Shown one piece after another: positions 1 through 5,138 of a stretch of DNA of 6,136 nt. A program made the position numbers and the translations under genes. Below the pieces are notes generated by a model. That model saw nothing but the letters and a program-made list of their open reading frames with translations, had not been told where the DNA came from and made no database searches. The stretch comes from an uncultured Lachnospiraceae bacterium (GTDB taxonomy: Bacteria; Bacillota; Clostridia; Lachnospirales; Lachnospiraceae), in the NCBI GenBank assembly GCA_910586275.1, contig CAJUIM010000097.1, positions 1-6,136 of the forward strand, given 5' to 3'. How positions within the stretch are numbered: position 1 is the stretch's first letter; each line of letters starts with the position of its first letter.

Positions 1-2
1 GC

Positions 3-305
3 AACCTCTATGCAGTCCTTATTTCAAGTTTCCTGTTTGCAATCTGGCATTTAAACGGCGTCCAGTTTATTTCAGCTTTGTTTATGGGCGTGATCATCGG
101 GTACGCAGTTATTTTGACAGACAATGTCTATATCGGGGTGGTGATCCATGTTGTGAATAATGCTTTTTCACTTTTTAATGGGGCTGTTTTGAATAAGCTG
201 TGGGATTTCGAGGGCAGCTTTGCTTTTGCACCGATTGGAATCGGGATTTTATTATTGGTGTTTGGTATTTTGATGCTCCGGCGTGAAACGCGGAAAGTGG
301 CATGA
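3..305 (+). CDS. CPBP-family intramembrane metalloprotease, C-terminal part (5' end outside window)
   Basis: An open frame enters from the left edge and ends at the TGA at 303-305, giving about 100 residues. The visible protein is very hydrophobic. It contains FLFAIWHLN, matching the FxxxH motif of the CPBP (Abi/CAAX protease-like) family, and then VVIHVVNNAF, matching the later HxxxN/H motif. These histidines belong to the intramembrane active site in this family. The EExxxR motif expected earlier lies outside the window. A final membrane segment (FAPIGIGILLLVFGILML) ends in a basic tail, RRETRKVA, consistent with the positive-inside rule. Family members cleave within or near membranes, and some act in prenyl-protein processing or bacteriocin self-immunity; the substrate here cannot be told. 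It is separated from cysE by about 740 bases and a strong promoter, so it is probably not part of the cys operon. Confidence 0.85.
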   Translation, partial: NLYAVLISSFLFAIWHLNGVQFISALFMGVIIGYAVILTDNVYIGVVIHVVNNAFSLFNGAVLNKLWDFEGSFAFAPIGIGILLLVFGILMLRRETRKVA

Positions 306-609
306 CAGATAAGAGCAGAAAAGGAGCAATAGAAAGGAATCTGGATGCGGTGCCTGCAGTGGGTCTTGTTGTCAGCAATTAATCTTAGAAATTTTTTTCC
401 GGAGATTTTTAGCAGACGGAGCAATAGCGTTTAGGTACAGTTTGTTTTTGAGCCATTCAAGATTTGTGTTTTGAGCAAAAAAGCAGTAATTAGATTGAGT
501 GTATATCAATAAGATGCATTCGTCAATCGTCACATTAAATAATGTCAAAATAAAAACATCAATCTATGCCCATTTTACCTTTTTTCTATCGTTCTTAAGA
601 CAAAAAGGA
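306..609. other. AT-rich intergenic region, no convincing gene
   Basis: About 300 bases separate the protease stop from the cysE promoter. I see no clear intrinsic terminator after the protease; T-runs near 389-397 and 405-410 lack a good preceding stem. The only plausible reading frame is a 29-codon ORF at 345-434 (starts MRCLQWVLLSAINL). It has a reasonable GAAAGGA ribosome site at 332-338, six bases from its ATG. It resembles no family I recognise and is probably chance. A short palindrome, ACATT-AAAT-AATGT, lies near 531-544. Confidence 0.5.
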
Positions 610-638
610 TTGACAAACTGCAAAAGATTGCATATTCT
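610..638 (+). promoter_or_regulatory. Sigma-A type promoter of the cys operon
   Basis: A perfect -35 hexamer TTGACA (610-615) and a -10 TATTCT (633-638, five of six consensus bases) are separated by exactly 17 bases. Transcription should begin around 644-646, just ahead of the T-box leader, which agrees with the start of the first leader helix at 671. Position, spacing and the structured RNA downstream all support this as the operon promoter. Confidence 0.87.
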
Positions 639-644
639 GTGATA

Positions 645-944
645 AGAGGAAAATTAAAGGGCTAGGTAAAAGCTGTGAACAGGGAGAGTAAGTTATCCGG
701 CAGTTGCAGAGAGGGAGTGCCGTCAGGCTGCAAGCAGTCCCAACAGGAGGATAACCGAAGTGCATCTGTGAGCTGATGCGGGGAAAGGGGCTTTCGGGCT
801 GCGAAGTATCCGGATCCGGGGAAAGCACGTTACGCTTTTGAGGGAAAGACATCCTGTGAAACGAGAGGCTGTCTTTAATTAAGAGTGGAACCGCGGAATG
901 ACTTCGTCTCTTTTTCTTTGAAGGAAGAGGGACGGAGTTTTTTT
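645..944 (+). promoter_or_regulatory. T-box riboswitch leader, tRNA-Cys specific
   Basis: This leader senses uncharged tRNA-Cys and controls readthrough into cysE and the genes behind it. Stem I: AGC 671-673 pairs with GCT 772-774, a GA-type kink-turn element follows (TGA 676-678 opposite GA 770-771), ACAG 679-682 pairs with CTGT 766-769, and GTTATCC 692-698 pairs with GGATAAC 749-755. The internal loop between the last two helices exposes TGC at 761-763, a cysteine codon, in the expected specifier position. A stem III lies at 845-851/870-876 (AAAGACA/TGTCTTT). The T-box core AAGAGTGGAACCGCGG is at 881-896. The antiterminator can form from 881-885 with 908-912 and 893-897 with 903-907, leaving the seven-base bulge TGGAACC. 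Its TGGA is complementary to a UCCA tRNA end, fitting the U73 discriminator known for tRNA-Cys. The start coordinate is inferred from the promoter. Confidence 0.96.
901..944 (+). terminator. Intrinsic terminator of the T-box leader
   Basis: A 16-bp stem including several G-U pairs joins 901-916 to 923-938 around a six-base loop (TTTGAA) and runs into seven T residues (938-944). Its 5' arm contains 903-912, the same bases needed for the 3' side of the antiterminator. The two structures therefore exclude each other, as expected for a transcriptional T-box switch. Confidence 0.95.
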
Positions 945-1041
945 ACTTCCGGGAGCGGCAAGGCAGTACTAGTATGACCCACACCGCAGCAGTTCCTAAG
1001 CATTTCAGTCATGGCTAAAGCCGGCATCAGGAGGCACAGAC

Positions 1042-1722
1042 ATGGGTTTCATAAAACGGATACAGGAAGAGATAGCGGTCATCAGGCAAAGGGACCCGGC
1101 TATCCATTCTTCCATGGAGGTATTTTTATATCCCAGTTTCAAGGTAATGCTGCATTACCGTGCGGCACATAAATTATATCTGAAAAAGCATTATTTCTTG
1201 GCAAGGTGGGTATCCCAGAGGGGAGTGCGCAAGACAGGGATAGAGATACACCCTGGGGCAGAAATCGGGAAGGGTTTTTTCATCGACCACGGGAACGGAG
1301 TGATTATAGGGGAGACTACGGTAATCGGTGATAACGTGACTCTGTATCAGGGCGTTACGCTGGGCGGAACGGGAAAGGAGCAGGGCAAGAGGCATCCTAC
1401 CGTAGGGAACAATGTGATGATAAGTGCGGGGGCAAAGGTATTAGGTTCTTTTAAAATCGGGGATAATTCTAAAATAGGTGCAGGAAGCGTTGTTTTGGAA
1501 GAGGTTCCCAGCGGTTCTACGGTGGTGGGGGTGCCGGGGCGTGTGGTAAAAAGAAAGAAACAATGTTTCCCGCAGGAAGAAATGGATCAGACGAACCTGC
1601 CGGATCCGGTGAAGGAGGATATTTCTAATCTGCAGCGTGCCAACAGCCAACTGACCAACCGGCTGTTGGAACTGGAAGAAACCGTGAAGCGGCTGCAGCG
1701 GCAGGCGGAAGAAAAGAAGTAG
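1042..1722 (+). CDS. cysE: Serine O-acetyltransferase
   Basis: The enzyme transfers acetyl from acetyl-CoA to L-serine, giving O-acetylserine, the precursor that cysteine synthase turns into cysteine in the cytoplasm. The 226-residue protein is the short Gram-positive form. RDPA near residue 17 supplies Asp18, aligning with E. coli Asp92, and IDHGNG gives His83, aligning with catalytic His158. The left-handed beta-helix of hexapeptide repeats spans roughly residues 65-165, with IHPGAEIGKG, GVTLGGTGKEQGKRHP and IGAGSVVLEEVP, and ends in GVPGRVV. A charged tail (about 170-226) follows, whose last 35 residues look like a coiled coil. The ATG has a full AGGAGG seven bases upstream (1029-1034). 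It is the first gene after the T-box terminator. The last codons are the first copy of a repeat array that continues past the stop. B. subtilis also has cysE behind a T-box and ahead of cysS. Confidence 0.97.
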   Translation: MGFIKRIQEEIAVIRQRDPAIHSSMEVFLYPSFKVMLHYRAAHKLYLKKHYFLARWVSQRGVRKTGIEIHPGAEIGKGFFIDHGNGVIIGETTVIGDNVTLYQGVTLGGTGKEQGKRHPTVGNNVMISAGAKVLGSFKIGDNSKIGAGSVVLEEVPSGSTVVGVPGRVVKRKKQCFPQEEMDQTNLPDPVKEDISNLQRANSQLTNRLLELEETVKRLQRQAEEKK

Positions 1723-2014
1723 GAGAACTGTGACAGGGGAAGAAAAGAAGAAGTGGGCAGGCAGCGGCAGGCGGAAGAAAAGAAGCAGTAGGAAAACGGT
1801 AGCAGGCGGAAAAAAAGAAGAAGTGGGCAGGCAGCGGCAGTCAGAAGAAAAGAAGCAGTAGGAAAACGGCGGCAGGCGGAAAAAAGAAGAAGTAGCCAGG
1901 CTGCGGCAAGCGGAAGAAAAGAAAAAGTAATAGGACGGCAGCAGACGGAAGAAAGAAACAGCAGGCGGACGGCAGTAGGGGGAAGAAAAAAGTGGGCAGG
2001 CTGCGGCAAAACGG
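1695..2014 (+). repeat. Degenerate 66-70-bp purine-rich tandem repeat starting inside the cysE 3' end
   Basis: A 25-base segment beginning GCAGCGGCAGGCGGAAG and covering the last cysE codons (1695-1719) recurs without change at 1761-1785. It recurs with two changes at 1831-1855 and three at 1900-1924, and its first half appears again at 2000. Spacings are 66, 70, 69 and 100 bases. The block GAAGAAGTGGGCAGGCAGCG is shared at 1747 and 1817 and decays at 1886. The whole spacer between cysE and cysS (1723-2068) is strongly purine-biased on the + strand and has no credible gene. The long minus-strand frame across it is a low-complexity shadow. No terminator is seen, so cysE and cysS are probably co-transcribed. 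Confidence 0.9.
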
Positions 2015-2065
2015 AAAAGGGATAAGAAGAGAAAAGGGATAAGAAGAGAAAAGGAGTAAGAAGAG
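2015..2065 (+). repeat. Three tandem 17-bp repeats carrying the cysS ribosome binding region
   Basis: AAAAGGGATAAGAAGAG occurs at 2015-2031 and identically at 2032-2048. The third copy, 2049-2065, differs by two bases and reads AAAAGGAGTAAGAAGAG. The third copy holds the best Shine-Dalgarno, AAGGAG at 2051-2056, twelve bases before the cysS ATG, which is a rather long spacing. The two upstream copies carry the weaker AAGGGA. Confidence 0.93.
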
Positions 2066-2068
2066 AAA

Positions 2069-3478
2069 ATGAAAATTTACAACACATTATCAAAGAAGAA
2101 GGAAGAATTTGTTCCCATTGAGGAAGGGAAAGTCAGGATGTATGTCTGCGGCCCAACGGTTTATAATCTTATACACATCGGGAATGCAAGGCCGATGATT
2201 GTATTCGACACGGTGCGCAGGTATATGGAGCATAAGGGATATGAGGTGAATTATGTATCCAATTTTACGGATGTGGATGATAAGATTATCAAAAAGGCCA
2301 TTGAAGAAGGCGTGGAAGCCGGCGTGATATCCCAAAGGTATATCGAAGAATGCAAAAAGGATATGGAGGCTATGAACGTAAAGCCTGCGACGACCCATCC
2401 TCTGGCAACCGATGAAATCGGCGGTATGCTGGAAATGATACAGACTCTGGAAAAGAAAGGATATGCCTATAAGGCTGCGGACGGGACGGTTTATTTCCGG
2501 ACACGGAATTTTAAGGAATACGGAAAGCTGTCCCATAAGAATCTGGACGACTTACAGGGCGGTAACCGTTCCTTGCTTGTTTCCGGGGAGGATCAGAAGG
2601 AGGATAGCCTTGACTTTGTGCTATGGAAGCCGAAAAAAGAGGGGGAGCCGTATTGGGAATCTCCATGGTGCAACGGCAGGCCGGGCTGGCATATCGAGTG
2701 TTCCGTCATGAGCAAAAGATATTTAGGGGATGAAATTGATATTCATGCAGGCGGCGAAGATTTGGTATTTCCTCATCATGAGAATGAGATTGCCCAGTCC
2801 GAGGCGGCCAACGGAAAACCTTTTGCCAGATATTGGATGCATAATGCGTTTCTGAATATTGACAATAGAAAAATGTCCAAATCTGCAGGGAATTTCTTTA
2901 CGGTAAGAGATATCGGCGAAAAATATGATCTGCAGATATTGCGGTTTTTCATGCTCTCCGCTCACTACAGAAGCCCCTTGAATTTCAGCGGGGAATTGAT
3001 GGAAGCGGCGAAAAGCGGGTATGAAAGGATTGTCACAAGCGTCGGCAATCTGAATTATCTGCTGAAGAACGGGCTTCCGGATTCAATGTGCGGGAATGAG
3101 GAAGCCCTTCTGAAGGAACTGGAAGGGTTTTGCGTAAAATTTGATGAAGCCATGGACGATGATTTCAATACGGCCGATGCGATTTCCTCCATTTTCGAAT
3201 TAGTGAAATTTGCCAATACCTATGCAGGGGAAGGAAGCAGCGCACCGTTTGTGCGGGCAGTGAAAGAAAAAATTGTGGAATTGTCGGATATCTGCGGGCT
3301 GAAGGTAGAGAAAGAAGAGGAACTTCTGGACGGGGAAATCGAAAAGCTGATAGGGGAGCGGCAGGCAGCCAGAAAAGCAAAGAATTTTGCGCGTGCAGAT
3401 GAAATCCGTGATGAATTGTTGAATAAGGGTATCCTTTTGGAAGATACCCGAGAAGGTGTTAAATGGAAGAGAGTTTAA
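2069..3478 (+). CDS. cysS: Cysteinyl-tRNA synthetase
   Basis: This cytoplasmic class I synthetase activates cysteine with ATP and loads it on tRNA-Cys. The 469-residue length is normal for the family (E. coli 461). The HIGH-type motif HIGN is at residues 36-39 within YVCGPTVYNLIHIGNARP, and KMSKS is at 268-272. The zinc ligands that select cysteine are present: Cys27, Cys211 (in GWHIECS), His236 and Glu240 (in FPHHENE). A helical anticodon-binding region fills the C-terminal third and ends in the usual REGVKWKR. The chosen ATG gives the typical MKIYNTLS start. The gene should be under the upstream T-box, which matches its substrate tRNA. Its last 16 bases overlap mrnC. Confidence 0.98.
   Translation: MKIYNTLSKKKEEFVPIEEGKVRMYVCGPTVYNLIHIGNARPMIVFDTVRRYMEHKGYEVNYVSNFTDVDDKIIKKAIEEGVEAGVISQRYIEECKKDMEAMNVKPATTHPLATDEIGGMLEMIQTLEKKGYAYKAADGTVYFRTRNFKEYGKLSHKNLDDLQGGNRSLLVSGEDQKEDSLDFVLWKPKKEGEPYWESPWCNGRPGWHIECSVMSKRYLGDEIDIHAGGEDLVFPHHENEIAQSEAANGKPFARYWMHNAFLNIDNRKMSKSAGNFFTVRDIGEKYDLQILRFFMLSAHYRSPLNFSGELMEAAKSGYERIVTSVGNLNYLLKNGLPDSMCGNEEALLKELEGFCVKFDEAMDDDFNTADAISSIFELVKFANTYAGEGSSAPFVRAVKEKIVELSDICGLKVEKEEELLDGEIEKLIGERQAARKAKNFARADEIRDELLNKGILLEDTREGVKWKRV
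3427..3449 (+). other. Perfect hairpin inside the end of cysS, just before the mrnC start
   Basis: GGGTATC (3427-3433) and GATACCC (3443-3449) form a perfect 7-bp stem around a nine-base loop. It ends one base before the AGAAGG ribosome site of mrnC (3451-3456). There is no following T-run, so it is not a terminator. It may simply be a by-product of coding GILLEDTREG, or it could affect translational coupling to mrnC. Confidence 0.35.
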
Positions 3479-3903
3479 GTTTACTGGCACAGCTGAAGAA
3501 AGAATTTGCATGCAAAGAGGTGGATATCAGAGAATATTCGCCTCTTGCACTTGCCTACATCGGGGACTGCATATATGATTTGGTGATCCGTACCGTTGTG
3601 GTGGGGCGGGGAAACCGGTCGTCCAGCCAACTTCATAAATCGGCCACCAAGTATGTAAATGCCGGGGCGCAGGCGGCTATGGCCGAGGCTCTGCAGGACT
3701 GCCTGACGGAAGAGGAAGCGGCGGTTTATAGAAGAGGAAGGAATGCAAAATCTTATACTACGGCAAAAAATGCCTCGGTCATAGATTACCGTAAGGCTAC
3801 GGGATTGGAAGCATTGATGGGATATTTATATCTGCGGGACGATATGGGACGGGTTATCGACCTAGTGAAGCTTGGGCTGGACAGGCTGGGCATGGAAATA
3901 TAA
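3463..3903 (+). CDS. mrnC: Mini-ribonuclease III
   Basis: Mini-III is an RNase III-like homodimer without a separate double-stranded RNA-binding domain. In B. subtilis it trims the 5' and 3' ends of pre-23S rRNA. The 146-residue length is typical. The first catalytic signature is LALAYIGDCIYDLVIR at residues 28-43 with Asp35, corresponding to the essential acidic residue of the family. The second is YRKATGLEALMGYLYL at 109-124 with Glu116. A conserved basic stretch, YRRGRNAKSYT, lies between them. The ATG overlaps the cysS end by 16 bases in another frame and has AGAAGG (3451-3456) six bases upstream, so translation is probably coupled to cysS. The same cysS-mrnC order is known in Bacillus. 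Confidence 0.95.
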   Translation: MEESLSLLAQLKKEFACKEVDIREYSPLALAYIGDCIYDLVIRTVVVGRGNRSSSQLHKSATKYVNAGAQAAMAEALQDCLTEEEAAVYRRGRNAKSYTTAKNASVIDYRKATGLEALMGYLYLRDDMGRVIDLVKLGLDRLGMEI

Positions 3904-4051
3904 AATGGGCCGATTATTAATTTTTGCTTAAGAATCGTTTAATATTCGTAAAAACAGTGGATATATTAGGAATATTCTGTTATATATAATAAACGACAGA
4001 TAAATTTACCGTTTTTTATGATGATATCATAAGAAAAAGATATAATATGGA
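3904..4051. other. AT-rich spacer after mrnC with a palindrome
   Basis: No gene or standard intrinsic terminator is visible after mrnC. The clearest structure is an imperfect hairpin at 4012-4036: an 11-bp stem with one G-T pair around the three-base loop GAT, with TTATGAT/ATCATAA at its core. The T-run precedes the hairpin rather than following it, so it is not a normal terminator for mrnC. A weaker AACAG/CTGTT pairing surrounds the AT-rich segment near 3953-3981. Confidence 0.5.
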
Positions 4052-4278
4052 AAATGATATAACTAAAAATCATTGAAAGGGAATCTGATTAAATGATATG
4101 GTAAATGAAAATCATTGAAAGGGAATCTGATTAAATGATATGGTAAACGAAAATCATTGAAAGGGAATCTGATTAATGATATGGTAAACGAAAATCATTG
4201 AAAGGGAATCAATCTGATTAAATGATATGGTAAACGAAATCATTGAAAAGAATTCAATGAAATAATTTGGTAAGCAAA
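4052..4278 (+). repeat. 42-bp AT-rich tandem repeat, about five to six copies
   Basis: Units begin with AAATGATAT at 4052, 4091, 4133, 4175 (one A lost), 4220 and, badly decayed, near 4260. The two best copies are exactly 42 bases apart. Each unit contains ATGATATGGTAAACG followed by AAAATCATTGAAAGGGAATC and CTGATT. Unit 4 has a four-base AATC duplication. Unit 5 is altered so that TCATTGAA (4240-4247) pairs with TTCAATGA (4253-4260). Within each full unit AATGAT can pair with ATCATT around a roughly 13-base loop. The array lacks the conserved-repeat, unique-spacer layout of CRISPR: the whole unit is repeated. Confidence 0.95.
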
Positions 4279-4284
4279 AGCTGC

Positions 4285-4313
4285 TTAAGAGAATGAAAGT
4301 ACATTTTTATAAT
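4285..4313 (+). promoter_or_regulatory. Probable sigma-A promoter of rlmB
   Basis: A perfect -10 TATAAT at 4308-4313 is preceded, at a 17-base spacing, by TTAAGA (4285-4290), which matches four of six -35 consensus bases. Transcription would begin near 4320, about 50 bases before the rlmB ATG. The site lies directly after the 42-bp array. It would allow rlmB and the gene after it to be expressed without the T-box. Confidence 0.62.
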
Positions 4314-4368
4314 AAGAAAATTTTACCATGTGAAAATTAAGTAAGAAAACGGATGGAGAGGGAAGAGC

Positions 4369-5109
4369 ATGAGGTACGAAGAATTTACCATAGAGGGAAG
4401 AAATGCCGTAATCGAGGCATTCCGTTCCGGCAAGACGATAGACAAAGTATTTATATTGGATGGCTGTCAGGACGGGCCGATTGCCACGATTAAGCGGGAG
4501 GCAAAGAAACAGGATACTTTAATGAAATTTGTGACAAAGGAACGTCTGGATCAGATGTCGGAAACGGGGAAGCATCAGGGGGTCATTGCATATGCGGCTG
4601 CTTATGAATATGCGGAAGTGGAGGACATGTTAAAGCTGGCGGAAGAAAAAGGCGAGCCGCCTTTCCTTATTCTTTTGGATAATATTGAGGATCCCCATAA
4701 TCTGGGAGCCATCATCCGTACTGCGAATCTGGCAGGGGCACATGGTGTCATTATTCCGAAAAACCGTGCGGCCGGACTGACTGCCGCGGTGGCGCGTACT
4801 TCGGCGGGGGCGTTAAACTATACACCGGTGGCGAAAGTGACCAATATGGCAAAGACCATAGAGGGGCTGAAGAAACAGGGACTTTGGTTTGTATGTGCGG
4901 ATATGGACGGCAAGACGATGTATCAGCTGGACTTGAAAGGCCCTATAGGGCTGGTGGTCGGCAGTGAGGGAGACGGCGTAGGCAGGCTTGTGAAAGAAAA
5001 ATGTGATTTTGTAGCTTCCATTCCGATGAAGGGGGATATTGATTCCCTGAATGCATCGGTGGCAGCAGGGGTATTTGCGTTTGAAATCGTACGGCAGAGA
5101 TTGCTGTAA
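4369..5109 (+). CDS. rlmB: 23S rRNA 2'-O-ribose methyltransferase, RlmB/TrmH (SpoU) family
   Basis: The protein transfers methyl from S-adenosylmethionine to a ribose 2'-OH; RlmB family members modify 23S rRNA, classically G2251. Its 246 residues match the family. An N-terminal substrate-binding domain (about 1-80) starts with the typical EGRNAVIEAF and includes KHQGVIAYAAAY. The SPOUT trefoil-knot domain carries motif 1, NIEDPHNLGAIIRTA (105-119), with the expected Asn and Arg; motif 2, GLVVGSEGDGVGRLV (194-208); and motif 3, IPMKGDIDSLNASVAAGV (218-235). The start has GGAGAGG (4355-4361) seven bases upstream. rlmB follows mrnC in the Bacillus cluster too. Here a 465-base repeat-bearing gap and a probable promoter separate them. 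The exact target nucleotide cannot be read from sequence, and other TrmH-family rRNA enzymes look similar. Confidence 0.93.
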   Translation: MRYEEFTIEGRNAVIEAFRSGKTIDKVFILDGCQDGPIATIKREAKKQDTLMKFVTKERLDQMSETGKHQGVIAYAAAYEYAEVEDMLKLAEEKGEPPFLILLDNIEDPHNLGAIIRTANLAGAHGVIIPKNRAAGLTAAVARTSAGALNYTPVAKVTNMAKTIEGLKKQGLWFVCADMDGKTMYQLDLKGPIGLVVGSEGDGVGRLVKEKCDFVASIPMKGDIDSLNASVAAGVFAFEIVRQRLL

Positions 5110-5138
5110 GAACAGGCGGCAGGAAGGTTGAAGTAATT

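Noticed and set aside
345..434. 29-codon ORF with a ribosome-site-like GAAAGGA after the protease gene
   Set aside because: It is short, shows no family resemblance and lies in AT-rich spacer. Noted in the spacer entry but not called as a gene.
974..1018. 14-codon ORF (MTHTAAVPKHFSHG) between the T-box terminator and cysE
   Set aside because: The ribosome site is weak. T-box control explains the regulation without a leader peptide, and the frame has no cysteine codons.
1587..2093. 168-codon minus-strand frame across the cysE-cysS spacer
   Set aside because: It is the complement of the purine-rich repeat, giving a low-complexity Ser/Phe/Leu/Pro protein, and it overlaps the ends of cysE and cysS.
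2463..2711. 82-codon + strand frame inside cysS
   Set aside because: It is an out-of-frame shadow of a strongly conserved synthetase region, including the zinc-ligand segment.
4052..4278. Possible CRISPR array
   Set aside because: The entire 42-bp unit is repeated with no unique spacers, and no cas gene is present.
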